Of a stretch of 64,000 nt of DNA, positions 44,171 through 53,787 are shown piece after piece. Under the pieces are notes generated by a model, which worked only from the letters and a program-made list of their open reading frames with translations, made no database searches and had not been told where the DNA came from. Both the position numbers and the translations under genes were made by a program. Numbering within the stretch: position 1 is the first letter of the stretch; each line of letters opens with the position of its first letter. The stretch is from JAPOKJ01 sp031421635 (lineage in GTDB: Bacteria; Pseudomonadota; Gammaproteobacteria; Burkholderiales; Burkholderiaceae_E), in NCBI GenBank assembly GCA_031421635.1, contig JANOPA010000018.1, positions 1 through 64,000 on the forward strand. Direction: 5' to 3'.

Positions 44171-45265
44171 ATGAGCCTCAAATGCGGCATTGTTGGCTTG
44201 CCCAACGTCGGTAAGTCCACGCTTTTCAACGCCCTTACCAAGGCCGGCATCGCTGCCGAGAACTATCCTTTTTGCACGATTGAGCCCAATGTCGGCATTG
44301 TGGAGGTGCCTGATCCGCGCTTACAGGCGCTGGCGGACATCGTTAAGCCGAAAAAGGTCTTACCCGCAACGGTCGAGTTTGTGGACATTGCGGGCTTGGT
44401 CGCAGGTGCTTCCAAGGGCGAGGGCCTGGGCAATCAGTTTCTGGCCCATATTCGTGAAACCGACGCCATCGCGCATGTGGTGCGCTGCTTTGAAGATACC
44501 AATGTCATCCACGTGAGCGGCAAGATTGATCCGCTCTCCGACGTGGAAGTGATCAATACCGAGCTGGCCCTGGCCGATATGGCGACGGTAGAAAAACTTC
44601 ATGCCAAGAACGTGAAGTTGGCGAAATCGGGTACGGATAAGGAAGCTTTGAAGTTAGTACCCTTGTTCGAAAAGTGTTTGGCCGTTTTGAATGAAGCCAG
44701 GCCGATTCGTTCTCTAGATCTTGATGCAGACGAGTTGGCTTTACTCAAACCTCTGTGTTTGATTACCGCTAAGCCCTTGATGTACGTCGCCAATGTAAAA
44801 GAGGACGGTTTCAAGAACAACCCTCATTTGGACCGGGTGATGGCCATGGCTGCTACTGAAAAGTCCCTGGTGGTGCCTGTGTGTGCCGCGATGGAAGCCG
44901 AGATGGGTGATATGGCCGATGAAGATAAAGAGCTTTTCCTGGCCGACATGGGTATGACCGAGCCGGGCTTGAACCGGGTGATTCGCACCGGCTATACCTT
45001 GCTGGGTTTACAAACTTACTTTACGGCCGGCGTTCAGGAAGTGCGTGCCTGGACAATTCATAAAGGCGATACCGCACCCCAGGCGGCTGGCGTTATCCAT
45101 ACCGATTTTGAGCACGGCTTCATCCGCGCGGAAACCATTACCTATGATGATTTCATAGCTTGCAAGGGCGAGGCCGGCGCTAAGGAAAAAGGCAAGATGC
45201 GCCTAGAGGGCAAAGAATACGTGGTGCATGACGGAGACGTGATGCATTTTCGCTTCAACGTTTAA
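44171..45265 (+). CDS. ychF: YchF/OLA1-family P-loop ATPase
   Basis: A 364-residue cytosolic protein of the Obg-related YchF family, which binds ribosomes and hydrolyses ATP better than GTP. The P-loop GLPNVGKST (8-16), DIAGLVAGASKGEGLGNQFL and the altered base-recognition motif NVKED, which replaces NKxD and fits ATP use, are seen, followed by the C-terminal TGS domain (LQTYFTAGVQEVRAWTIHKGDTAPQAAGVIHTDFEHGFIRAE). Length and order are as usual. Highly conserved housekeeping gene. Confidence 0.97.
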   Translation: MSLKCGIVGLPNVGKSTLFNALTKAGIAAENYPFCTIEPNVGIVEVPDPRLQALADIVKPKKVLPATVEFVDIAGLVAGASKGEGLGNQFLAHIRETDAIAHVVRCFEDTNVIHVSGKIDPLSDVEVINTELALADMATVEKLHAKNVKLAKSGTDKEALKLVPLFEKCLAVLNEARPIRSLDLDADELALLKPLCLITAKPLMYVANVKEDGFKNNPHLDRVMAMAATEKSLVVPVCAAMEAEMGDMADEDKELFLADMGMTEPGLNRVIRTGYTLLGLQTYFTAGVQEVRAWTIHKGDTAPQAAGVIHTDFEHGFIRAETITYDDFIACKGEAGAKEKGKMRLEGKEYVVHDGDVMHFRFNV

Positions 45266-45296
45266 TTCCTCCTCTATTTCGCCTAAGATTTAGGCC

Positions 45297-47786
45297 ATGC
45301 AGTTTCCCGATCCTCCGTTCATAGGTTTAATGCGTTGGTTCTTGCGCCGTTTGGTGAAGTTCCAGACGGTGCCGGAGGCTAGCCAGCCGCCAAGCTTTAA
45401 TCCGGCTCTACCGGTGTGTTATGCGCTACAGGTGCGTCAACTTTCCGGCTTTTTGCTGCTTGAAGATGCATGCACTCAGCTTGGCCTGCCGCTGCCGTCC
45501 GGTGTTTTGCATGTCGGTAGCTTGCGCGAAAGCAGTCGCTATTTTTACCTCACTCGAAGTGGCCAACCGTCGCCTTTGGATCGAGATCCCTACGAGTATT
45601 CAAAACGATTTAAAGTCCTGGTGGCCGCCGCCCAGAACGACCCTGGCTTGGAGGTGCAGATCGTACCGGTCAGCGTGTTTTGGGGGAGAGCTCCGAAAAA
45701 CCAGGATTCCATTCTTAAAGCGCTTTTTTCTGATGCTTGGGTCGCGCCTGGCTTTTTCAAGCAGACCCTAAGAATTTTGATCAATGGTCGGCAAACTTTA
45801 TTGAAGTTCGGCAAACCTATTTCTTTGCGCGCTGAGGTCGATGCTGCGGCGAGTATTCAAGCAGAGAATGGCAGTGAAAGCCAAGCTCAACGTCGCATTG
45901 CGAGGCTGCTGCGCGCTGAATATAAGCGTGAGCGCGAGTTAGTGGTCGGCCCCAATTTGTCGCATCGACAAACCTTGGTGAATAGTGTGATTGGCAACGA
46001 GACGGTGCAAACCTCGATTCGCCGCCATGCTGAGACCCAGGCAATACCAATTGAGCGTGCCGAGTTAAAAGCGCGCAAGATGGTTTTTGAAATTGCGTCA
46101 GACTATTCCTATCCAGTGATTCGAGCTTTTGATCTAGGTCTCACCCGACTTTGGAATCGCATCTATCAGGGTGTCGACATTCACCATTTCGAAACCATTG
46201 CCAAGGTGGGAGCGGGTGCGGAGATTGTGTACGTGCCCTGCCATCGCAGTCATGTCGATTATTTGCTGCTCTCGTACGTAATGTACAAGCGCGGTTTGAT
46301 GCCTCCACAAGTGGCTGCGGGGGATAACCTGAATATTCCGGTGATCGGCGGTATCCTCAGGAGGGCGGGTGCATTTTTCTTAAGACGAAGCTTCAAGGGC
46401 GACGCGCTTTATTCAGCCGTGTTCTCCGAGTATGTGCATGTCATTATGCAGCGCGGCTTTCCGATCGAATACTTTGTGGAAGGTGGCCGTAGTCGTACCG
46501 GTCGGCTCTTGGCCCCCAAGGGTGGCTTACTTAGCATGACCGTCGAAAGCTTTCAGCGCGAAGGTAGCAAACCGGTCGTGTTCATTCCGATTTACATTGG
46601 CTATGAGCAGTTAGTTGAAGGCGATAGTTTTTTAGCCGAATTGGCCGGAGGGGCGAAGCGCAAAGAGTCGATCTTTGGAATCGTCAACACGGTTCGAGAG
46701 TTTCGCGGCAAGCAGTACGGCAAGGTCCACGTCAATGTCGCAGAGCCCATTGCCCTGCAGACGGTCCTGAAGGATTCTATCGCCGCCGGGGAAACGCAGC
46801 GGCAATTGATCGGTCAGTTAGGCCGTCAAATAACCGAGCGCATTAACGATGCCTTGGTGCTCAACCCGATTAATCTATTGTCAACCGCAATTCTCGGTAC
46901 GGCTCGCCAAGCCATGGACGAAAAGCGCCTGCTGTTTCAGCTAGAGTTGCTCCTGGCCTTGGCCAAATCAGTACCTTATTCGGAGCGCCAAAAGGTCACC
47001 GAGTTAAACGCAGAGCAATGCATTGCTTACGCCAGTAAGCAGGCCCTGATTGAAAGAATCCCCCACCCGCTTGGCGATATCTTTCATGTGCGGCCCAAGC
47101 AGGCGGCCTTACTGACTTACTTTCGAAACAATACGCTCCATGGCTTTGCGCTCGCCTCTTTACTCGCTGCCCTGATTAGTCGTAATCCCGATCTACCCTT
47201 GGCACGCATTCAACTCATTGCTCGACAAAGCTTTGCCTTCTTGCGTAAAGAGCTCACCATGAGTTGGACTGAGCAGACCATGCTGGAAAAGCTGAGCGCT
47301 ATTCTTGAAGTATTTGAGGCCAAAAAGCTGGTACAAAAACTTGTCCTTGGCGAGTTGACCCAATACTCGCCGGTGCGAGCAAATCTAGCCGGTTCATACG
47401 GACTAGATGCTCTGGGGTCGATACTGCGCCATACTCTAGAGCGCTACTTTATTGTTGCGCGCACGCTCGCTTCCTTGCCTGGTGGGGCCTATAGCGCCGT
47501 ATCCCTTGAGGACCGCTGTGTACTTTTGGCCCAGCGTGTGCAGTATCTTCACGAAGCGGTTGGGCCAGACTTTGCGGACCGTGCTTCGTTTAAGGCGATT
47601 GTGAGTTCTCTCTTGGAAAGTGGCCTAGCTGAAGCTCGTCACAATAAGATACATGCAACCGACGCCCTTGAGCAGGCTGCGGATAATGCCGATTTATTAT
47701 TGCCGCCCGATGTTGATCAAGCCATTAAGCAATTGGCCTCACTCAGTGCGGACGAGCTCAACAAGGCCAAGGACCTACTTACCTAG
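45297..47786 (+). CDS. plsB: Glycerol-3-phosphate acyltransferase
   Basis: An 829-residue inner membrane-associated enzyme that makes lysophosphatidate from glycerol-3-phosphate and acyl-CoA or acyl-ACP, the first step of phospholipid synthesis. The acyltransferase blocks are present: HRSHVDY (HX4D), GAFFLRRSF, FVEGGRSRTGR and VFIPIYIGYE. The length is as in enterobacterial PlsB. The start lies 31 nt after the ychF stop. Its 3' end overlaps the convergent lipoprotein gene by 8 nt. Confidence 0.95.
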   Translation: MQFPDPPFIGLMRWFLRRLVKFQTVPEASQPPSFNPALPVCYALQVRQLSGFLLLEDACTQLGLPLPSGVLHVGSLRESSRYFYLTRSGQPSPLDRDPYEYSKRFKVLVAAAQNDPGLEVQIVPVSVFWGRAPKNQDSILKALFSDAWVAPGFFKQTLRILINGRQTLLKFGKPISLRAEVDAAASIQAENGSESQAQRRIARLLRAEYKRERELVVGPNLSHRQTLVNSVIGNETVQTSIRRHAETQAIPIERAELKARKMVFEIASDYSYPVIRAFDLGLTRLWNRIYQGVDIHHFETIAKVGAGAEIVYVPCHRSHVDYLLLSYVMYKRGLMPPQVAAGDNLNIPVIGGILRRAGAFFLRRSFKGDALYSAVFSEYVHVIMQRGFPIEYFVEGGRSRTGRLLAPKGGLLSMTVESFQREGSKPVVFIPIYIGYEQLVEGDSFLAELAGGAKRKESIFGIVNTVREFRGKQYGKVHVNVAEPIALQTVLKDSIAAGETQRQLIGQLGRQITERINDALVLNPINLLSTAILGTARQAMDEKRLLFQLELLLALAKSVPYSERQKVTELNAEQCIAYASKQALIERIPHPLGDIFHVRPKQAALLTYFRNNTLHGFALASLLAALISRNPDLPLARIQLIARQSFAFLRKELTMSWTEQTMLEKLSAILEVFEAKKLVQKLVLGELTQYSPVRANLAGSYGLDALGSILRHTLERYFIVARTLASLPGGAYSAVSLEDRCVLLAQRVQYLHEAVGPDFADRASFKAIVSSLLESGLAEARHNKIHATDALEQAADNADLLLPPDVDQAIKQLASLSADELNKAKDLLT

Positions 47787-48195
47787 GGTTTTCAAAGAAA
47801 ACGTAATTGGTTGCGTAATCGCTAATTTCGAAATACACCCGTTTTTCTCCGGCATCGATTTGCATATTGAGGTTTTCGTCCAGGACACCGTAACCGTACC
47901 GGTAAGCTCTTGGCTTGCCGTCGTCTGTGCCTAGAGCGGTGCTGATCTTGTCGATTTTTAAAAAGCGCCGCGCGACCTTTTCGCCCGCGTAAATCTCTAG
48001 GACACCGTTAGTACCGGTCCAGTTTTGGATGTCACGGCTGATCTTGTTTTGCTGCTCTTGCGTGCACGCTGAAAGTAGAACCAGGCCGACTAGGCCGGCT
48101 GTGGCCCAAATACGCCTACCTAGAGGCTTGGTCGACGCTTGGTCGTCGTGGCTGGCTTGGCTTATTACGCTTGTGATGTTCGAATCTTGAATCAT
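47779..48195 (-). CDS. Small putative lipoprotein
   Basis: A 138-residue protein of unknown family. A hydrophobic stretch ends in a lipobox (VLLSAC, Cys about 44), but about 28 polar residues precede it, unusually long for a signal peptide; no better start is seen. The mature part (QNWTGTNGVLEIYAGEKVARRFLKIDKIST and YRYGYGVLDENLNMQIDAGEKRVYFEI) looks beta-rich. It converges on plsB. Likely a membrane-anchored periplasmic protein. Confidence 0.7.
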   Translation of the reverse strand: MIQDSNITSVISQASHDDQASTKPLGRRIWATAGLVGLVLLSACTQEQQNKISRDIQNWTGTNGVLEIYAGEKVARRFLKIDKISTALGTDDGKPRAYRYGYGVLDENLNMQIDAGEKRVYFEISDYATNYVFFENPR

Positions 48196-48314
48196 GTGGG
48201 GAGGCCTCCATAGCCGCCTCTAGGATTTGAGGCGATCCCCCCTCAACGCATGTCCTCGCGTTTGCGAAGACACGGCTCGCGCTTATTCTTCCTACGGGCC
48301 TGATTCTTGAGGCT

Positions 48315-49199
48315 TTACTGTGTGCGAGTGGCGCTTTGCAGAACTAGCGTAGTTGTTGGCACATTCGAATACCCAGCGTAAGTACCTGAGCTTAGCGTTG
48401 CGTTGGCCACCGCATTCATGCTGTCCAAGACCGCCGTGCCGCTAATCGCCTTGCCGAATACAGCATAACCGTTGGCCACCGCAGTTGTTGAGGTATTGTC
48501 CAGGGCCGTGTTGTTGATGGCGTTGAAGAAGAACTGTGAAGTCGCGGTATCGGGTTGTCCAAGCCGAGCCATGGCCAAGGTGTACTTCAGATTGCTAAGC
48601 CCACTTTTCGATTCGAGGACGATGGGCGCTGTACTGTTTGTTTTTTGTTGGATAGTGTTGACGGCGTCGCTTACGAATCCGCCTCCCTGAGTAACAAACC
48701 CCGGAACCACTCGATGGAAAATCGTGTTGGTGTAAAAACCGTTACCCACGTAATTGAGAAAGTTCTTGACCGTTACCGGTGCTTTGTCCGGGTAGAGTTC
48801 GACGACCACCGTACCCATCGAGGTCAAAAAAGTGACTTGAGGCAATGGAACGGCCAAACTAGTTTTAAAAGGCGCTGTGCTGCCATAGTCAATCGACACT
48901 GCAACACTGGTTCCATCAGGCGTACACGTGAATTGTCGGCTAGTGGAGGATGTCGAGCTGATCACGGCAACATCTGTACAGCCGGTCGTGGTGGCGGCGA
49001 TGGATGCGGGGAGATTGGCACCCAAAATGTTAAACGTCGTAACTTTTCCGACCGCGGGATTGACTGCGGTGACCGCGCTCACTGCAGCGCTCGCCACAGC
49101 GCTTGAAGAGCTTGAGCTAGAGCCACAGGCCGAAAGGGCGAAAATGCATATTGCAAAGCCAGCCGCGAGGGCTGGTCTTATGAAAATACTTGGAGTCAT
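48315..49199 (-). CDS. Lipoprotein cyclophilin-type peptidyl-prolyl isomerase
   Basis: A 294-residue protein. The signal peptide ends in a lipobox (FALSAC), a Ser-rich linker and a beta-rich region of about 100 residues follow, and a cyclophilin domain begins at VTFLTSMGTVVVELYPDKAPVTVKNFLNYV. The active-site IFHRVVPGFVTQGGG keeps the Arg and Gln-Gly-Gly, and SQFFFNAINN is present. It should speed prolyl isomerisation during envelope protein folding. ATG 49199 is chosen, since 14 extra N-terminal codons add nothing. Transcribed alone. Confidence 0.88.
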   Translation of the reverse strand: MTPSIFIRPALAAGFAICIFALSACGSSSSSSSAVASAAVSAVTAVNPAVGKVTTFNILGANLPASIAATTTGCTDVAVISSTSSTSRQFTCTPDGTSVAVSIDYGSTAPFKTSLAVPLPQVTFLTSMGTVVVELYPDKAPVTVKNFLNYVGNGFYTNTIFHRVVPGFVTQGGGFVSDAVNTIQQKTNSTAPIVLESKSGLSNLKYTLAMARLGQPDTATSQFFFNAINNTALDNTSTTAVANGYAVFGKAISGTAVLDSMNAVANATLSSGTYAGYSNVPTTTLVLQSATRTQ

Positions 49200-49322
49200 T
49201 TGAGCTTTTGTGGAAATGAAAATGTGCGGATGTTCCGACATTGTCCGCAGACCGAAGGGCGCAAGTATAGCGATCCGATGAGCGGCCTTAGTTTTTCGCC
49301 GCGTGGTATCGCGCGCTAGGGC

Positions 49323-50378
49323 TTAGAGAACCCTTTGGCGCACAAACAACGAGATCATCGCGGAAAGCACAATGAGGAGGCTTCCCAGGGCCACAAAGAA
49401 ACTCGTGACTTCGGTTTGTTTAGGCTTCGCGAGAATAAGCCGCGCGTGTAAAGTGTTAAAAATCTTGCGTAGATCTTCTGGGCGGCTGGCTTCGAAATAT
49501 TCGGCCATGGTGGTTTTAGCAGTGTCTTGCAAGGCCTCCTCTTCGAGCCTGACGCGCATATTCATGCCGTCGACTTTTAAGGTCGCGCCTTGTGTCGTGC
49601 CCACACCAATGGCATATACTCGTATCCCTAAGTCGGCGGCTAACTTGGAGGCTTCTTTGGGGTCTGGCCCAATTGTGGATTTACCGTCGCTCATGAGAAT
49701 CACAGCCATGTTCTGGTTGGAGCCCGCAGGCACCGGTTCGAGCTTGCGTTCCTCGGGCTTGCTGGGGTCTTTAAACCACTGACGAGAGCTGCGACCTGTC
49801 GTGAGTTTTTCCACGTCGATATCCGCATCGGGGCGCAATGTGGACAGCGCAATCACGATGCCACTGCCTAGAGCCGTTCCGCGCTGGGCATCAAGCCGAT
49901 CTACAGCTTGGCGCAGGGCCTCACGATCTTTAGTGGGTGATTGCGCCAGCGAGGCCGTTGCCGCCACCGAGACTAGTCCCATGCGCACATAAGGAGGCAG
50001 TCCGTCGATAAATTGCTTGGCAATGTTCTGAGCCACCGCCAGCCGATTTGGGGAGAGATCGGTGGCACGCATGCTGCTCGAGGTATCGATCGCGAGCATT
50101 AAATCGAGCTGTCTTTGCGGTAGCGCGAGTAAGGCTTGAGGTCGCGCTACGGCCGCGATGAGGGAAATAAGGCCGAGCAAAAAAAAGATCGGTGGAATGG
50201 CGGCTCGCCATTTTGAGCCCGCACTTGGCACCAAGTTGTTGCTTAGTCCTGGAAAGCGCACAGCAAGCTGGCCGCGGTTGCGACGCATTCGAAAGTACAC
50301 CCAAACGACAATGGGGATCAGGAGCAATAGCCAGAGCAGAAGGGGCCATTGGAACGTAATGCCGCGAATATCTAGCAT
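49323..50378 (-). CDS. BatA-like VWA-domain membrane protein
   Basis: A 351-residue protein with two N-terminal membrane helices (about 10-27 and 59-77), a von Willebrand A domain with metal site DTSSSM and a C-terminal helix (FFVALGSLLIVLSAMISLFV). This is the layout of BatA, the membrane VWA partner of MoxR ATPases. It is the last gene of a row HtrA-like-MoxR-DUF58-VWA, 3 nt after the DUF58 gene. A paralogue lies at 53788-54921 on the other strand. Confidence 0.9.
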   Translation of the reverse strand: MLDIRGITFQWPLLLWLLLLIPIVVWVYFRMRRNRGQLAVRFPGLSNNLVPSAGSKWRAAIPPIFFLLGLISLIAAVARPQALLALPQRQLDLMLAIDTSSSMRATDLSPNRLAVAQNIAKQFIDGLPPYVRMGLVSVAATASLAQSPTKDREALRQAVDRLDAQRGTALGSGIVIALSTLRPDADIDVEKLTTGRSSRQWFKDPSKPEERKLEPVPAGSNQNMAVILMSDGKSTIGPDPKEASKLAADLGIRVYAIGVGTTQGATLKVDGMNMRVRLEEEALQDTAKTTMAEYFEASRPEDLRKIFNTLHARLILAKPKQTEVTSFFVALGSLLIVLSAMISLFVRQRVL

Positions 50379-50381
50379 GAG

Positions 50382-51521
50382 CTACACGCGTTTCTTGCGA
50401 CGTTTGCGAAGCTCGGTCAGGCCGATGATGGCTTGAGCGAGATCGTCTTGAGTGCTAATGGACAGGCAGTCCACGCCGGCATCGACCATGGCCTGAGCGA
50501 TTCGCTTTTCCCGTTCGGCGGAAAGCTTCTCGAAGCGGGCGCGAAAATGTTTGTCTGAACTATCCACCAAGAGCTGCTCGCCGGTTTCAGGGTCCGTCAA
50601 AGTCAATTGGCCAATATCGGGCAGTGAGACTTCCAGAGGATCGTAAACGCGAATGGCGATAACTTCATGTCGTTGAGCAAGAAGGGATAGTGGACGTTCC
50701 CAGCCGGGTGTAGAAATAAAGTCGGAGATCACGAGAACAACCGAGCGACGCTTGACCGCTTGCCTGGAGGCTTCGATCATTTGAGCGAGATCGGTTAATT
50801 GCTGCGGCCGCAGGTCAGTTGCATGATCGTCCGATGATTTGTGCTTCGTGGTGCTTACTTCCGTCTTTTCGGCGCGTTTGGAACTTGGCGCGGCGTGAAT
50901 ACGATCAATCAGATGCAGCACTTGTCGACGGCCATGGCGTGGCGGGATGACCCCATGCAATAGGGTGAGCTTACTGTCCTTACCCCCGATGGCTTGTTCG
51001 CGACCTTGAGCTTGGTTATACAGCACCGCACCCACTTGGTTGCCATGACGCGTGAGCATTCGCGCGAGCACTCCAACCAGTTGCGTTGCGACCGCGCGCT
51101 TGGAGCGCAGTTGCGATCCAAAATCGATGGAGGCGCTGAGGTCCATCATGAACCATGCCGTGACTTCGCGGTCCTCCTGAAACTCGCGTACGTAAGGGCT
51201 ATTCATGCGAGCCGTGACGTTCCAGTCGATGAAACGTACATCGTCGCTGGTTTGATATTCGCGCAAATCGGCAAGGTCTAGTCCAAAGCCTCGAAACAGG
51301 GAGCGATAGTCGCCTTGCAGCAAGCCGTCGAGCCGCTTGATCACAGTCCATTCAAGCCTCTGCAAAATGCTCTCAGCATCTTGTGAAGGAACAGTTGAAA
51401 GTTCACTTCGACCTTCCTGCTGCTCCTGCGCCTCGGGTTCTTTGGCGCGGCGAGAAAAGAAAGCTCTAAATGCCTTGGGCATTCGAAGAACATTTGACAC
51501 GGACTCGGGGGCGGTCGTCAT
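50382..51521 (-). CDS. DUF58 domain protein
   Basis: A 379-residue soluble protein of the DUF58 family. The characteristic block GDYRSLFRGFGLDLADLREYQTSDDVRFIDWNVTARMNSPYVREFQEDREVTAWFMMDLSASIDFGS is near the start and contains a degenerate VWA-type site (DLSAS). DUF58 proteins accompany MoxR ATPases and BatA-like proteins and are thought to help assemble or mature envelope proteins. An insertion rich in Lys, Ser and Asp (about 210-240) is not part of the usual core. Confidence 0.9.
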   Translation of the reverse strand: MTTAPESVSNVLRMPKAFRAFFSRRAKEPEAQEQQEGRSELSTVPSQDAESILQRLEWTVIKRLDGLLQGDYRSLFRGFGLDLADLREYQTSDDVRFIDWNVTARMNSPYVREFQEDREVTAWFMMDLSASIDFGSQLRSKRAVATQLVGVLARMLTRHGNQVGAVLYNQAQGREQAIGGKDSKLTLLHGVIPPRHGRRQVLHLIDRIHAAPSSKRAEKTEVSTTKHKSSDDHATDLRPQQLTDLAQMIEASRQAVKRRSVVLVISDFISTPGWERPLSLLAQRHEVIAIRVYDPLEVSLPDIGQLTLTDPETGEQLLVDSSDKHFRARFEKLSAEREKRIAQAMVDAGVDCLSISTQDDLAQAIIGLTELRKRRKKRV

Positions 51522-51587
51522 GTGGCTGGCTAAGCTGATTCACGTGGGCTAAGCGGCCGCAGTTCCTCTGAACCAGCGGACTGGTGC

Positions 51588-52592
51588 TTAGGCCACCCGA
51601 ACATGGGCCTGCAACGGTTGATCTGGAGCTCGTATTGCACCAAGAATTTTAAGAATAATGTCGTCGGCACTAGTGGCACGCGAAAGAGCTTCATAAGAGA
51701 GCACCAGTCGATGACGGAACACATCCGGTACTAAGTCGATAATGTCTTGTGGCAGCACGTAATCTCGGCCTCGCAACATGGCGAGCGCGCGCGATCCTTC
51801 AATCAGGTTGATGGTCGCGCGTGGGCTGGCACCAAAGCTGATTTGTCGATCAAGTTCTTTTAGGCCGTATTTGGCCGGTTCGCGGGTCGCGGCAACAAGC
51901 TTGACGGCATACTGGATCAGTGATGGGTCGACGTACACTTTACGGCATTGGGCCTGCAAGCCCGCCAGATCGACGGTGCTCATTACAGAGGCCACCTCGA
52001 CGGCCGGACCGGTGACGCGCTCGGCGATCACAAACTCTTCTTCCTCGCTAGGATAGCCGACCACTACTTTCATCATGAACCGGTCGACTTGGGCTTCTGG
52101 GAGTGGGTAGGTGCCCTCGGTTTCAATCGGATTTTGCGTGGCCATGACCAGGAAAGGTTCGGCAACTCGATGGGTTTCTCCCGCAATGGTCACTTGCCGC
52201 TCTTGCATCACTTCCAGCAGGGCGCTTTGAACTTTCGCGGGAGCGCGATTGATTTCGTCGGCCAAAAGCAGGTTGGTAAAGACTGGCCCAAGCGAAGTGC
52301 TGAACTCACCACTTCTTTGGTTGTACATGCGCGTGCCGATCAGGTCGGCGGGTACTAAATCCGGTGTGAACTGGATGCGCTTAAAGCTGCCGTTGATGGT
52401 GCGAGCCAGGGTTTTTACGGTGAGCGTTTTGGCCAGGCCCGGCACTCCCTCGACCAATAAATGTCCATGAGCGAGGACCGCCACCAAGATTCTTTCCAAG
52501 AAGTGATCTTGCCCTACAACAACGCGCTTGACCTCGTAAAGAATGCGCTCCATTTGCTCTTTGACATTGGTGTTTAGCATCGTGCTTTCCAT
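51588..52592 (-). CDS. MoxR-family AAA+ ATPase
   Basis: A 334-residue AAA+ protein. The MoxR-type Walker A (VEGVPGLAKT), Walker B (LLLADEINRAPAKVQSALLEVMQE), sensor 1 (ATQNPIETEGTYPLPEAQVDRF) and the sensor 2 region (GASPRATINLIEGSRALAML) are all present. Members act as chaperone-like remodellers with VWA partners, which the next two genes supply. It starts 18 nt after the HtrA-like gene, so the four genes form one operon. Confidence 0.94.
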   Translation of the reverse strand: MESTMLNTNVKEQMERILYEVKRVVVGQDHFLERILVAVLAHGHLLVEGVPGLAKTLTVKTLARTINGSFKRIQFTPDLVPADLIGTRMYNQRSGEFSTSLGPVFTNLLLADEINRAPAKVQSALLEVMQERQVTIAGETHRVAEPFLVMATQNPIETEGTYPLPEAQVDRFMMKVVVGYPSEEEEFVIAERVTGPAVEVASVMSTVDLAGLQAQCRKVYVDPSLIQYAVKLVAATREPAKYGLKELDRQISFGASPRATINLIEGSRALAMLRGRDYVLPQDIIDLVPDVFRHRLVLSYEALSRATSADDIILKILGAIRAPDQPLQAHVRVA

Positions 52593-52610
52593 ACGCCTTC
52601 CTTTTTCTTA

Positions 52611-53642
52611 CTATAACGGCGGAATGCCCAAAGCTCCGCCAGCAGCTTCCATCGTGACCGCAAATCCTATGCCGATGAAGGTACGGGACCCGCTTGGGTT
52701 ATAGATGGCCGTAACGATGCCCACCACCTCACCTGCCATATTGACCAAGGGGCCCCCCGAATTTCCGGGGTTCGCCGCGGCATCGAATTGAATGAGACCA
52801 GTAAGAGAGCGCTCACCTTCCGGTGATCGAAACTCACGATTGAGCCCCGACACAACCCCGCCCGAAACCGAAGGTCCCATACCGAAAGGAAATCCGACGG
52901 CGACAACCTCATCGCCCGGTCGAAGATTGCCGCTGTCCCCCATCGTTGCAGGCTCGATGTCGTCTGGGAGCTTTTTAACTTTGATGATGGCCAGGTCGTT
53001 CTCTGGTCGCAAACCTACGACCTCCGCCTCCGTTTCAAAGCCGTCAAAGAAAGTCACCATGATTTTCTTGGAGCCTGAGACAACATGCAAATTGGTGAGG
53101 ATTAAACCGGCATCCGAAATGAGTACACCGCTCCCCACGCTGCGCTCGAGGTTTTGGTCGAGTTTATTGTCCGGGCTTTTGCCATTGTCTGGTTTGCCAC
53201 TGCCGTCGGCCGATTTCGGAGGAAACGCAGGCATGGGCGCGGTCGGTTTCGAATCGGGCAGAGCAAGTTTTTTTTGATCAGGCTTCGAAGCGTCTTGCTT
53301 ATTTCGGCTCGGCTTTTTTTGCTCTGCCGGGCTGCCAGCTTTCTTGTCCTCTGCCTTCTCCGAAGCATCTGCTTTGTCGACAAAACCCCGAACCCTCACC
53401 ACGGCGCTACGCACCTTTTCAGCGGCAATCGCCGTGCGCGACGGAAGCACCTGAGTTTCGATGGCTTTCAAGACGGCCGCGTCAATATCGTCTTGGGTGA
53501 TTTTGTGAGGCTTGGGTTGTGAATAGAAAAATGCACCGCTTGCGAGCACCCCCACAAGAGCGCTCAGCGCAGCGATAGGCAACCACTTCGCGGCCGAGAG
53601 GGCGTGACGAAATTTGGCGAGCCTGGAGAGCCTGGAGAGCAT
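52611..53642 (-). CDS. Membrane-anchored HtrA-like serine protease without PDZ
   Basis: A 343-residue protein with a single N-terminal membrane helix (about 20-41, WLPIAALSALVGVLASGAFFY), a charged Lys/Pro/Asp-rich linker (about 95-165) and a trypsin-like domain with the triad His (TNLHVV), Asp (ENDLAII) and Ser (GNSGGPL). No PDZ domain follows; the protein ends soon after FIGIGFAV. It would act in the periplasm. It is the first gene of the operon with MoxR, DUF58 and VWA, and may cut or sense misfolded envelope proteins. Confidence 0.9.
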   Translation of the reverse strand: MLSRLSRLAKFRHALSAAKWLPIAALSALVGVLASGAFFYSQPKPHKITQDDIDAAVLKAIETQVLPSRTAIAAEKVRSAVVRVRGFVDKADASEKAEDKKAGSPAEQKKPSRNKQDASKPDQKKLALPDSKPTAPMPAFPPKSADGSGKPDNGKSPDNKLDQNLERSVGSGVLISDAGLILTNLHVVSGSKKIMVTFFDGFETEAEVVGLRPENDLAIIKVKKLPDDIEPATMGDSGNLRPGDEVVAVGFPFGMGPSVSGGVVSGLNREFRSPEGERSLTGLIQFDAAANPGNSGGPLVNMAGEVVGIVTAIYNPSGSRTFIGIGFAVTMEAAGGALGIPPL

Positions 53643-53787
53643 CAAGTAAGCCCCTTCCGGAGAGTTTGAATCGAAGGCTAAATTCTACGGGATGACCTTA
53701 GCATGGATTAATTACTTTGTGCATTGCAACCCCATTATTGTTGAACGATTGATGCAAGGCTTTTAGGCTGGGAGTAGACTTACACTC

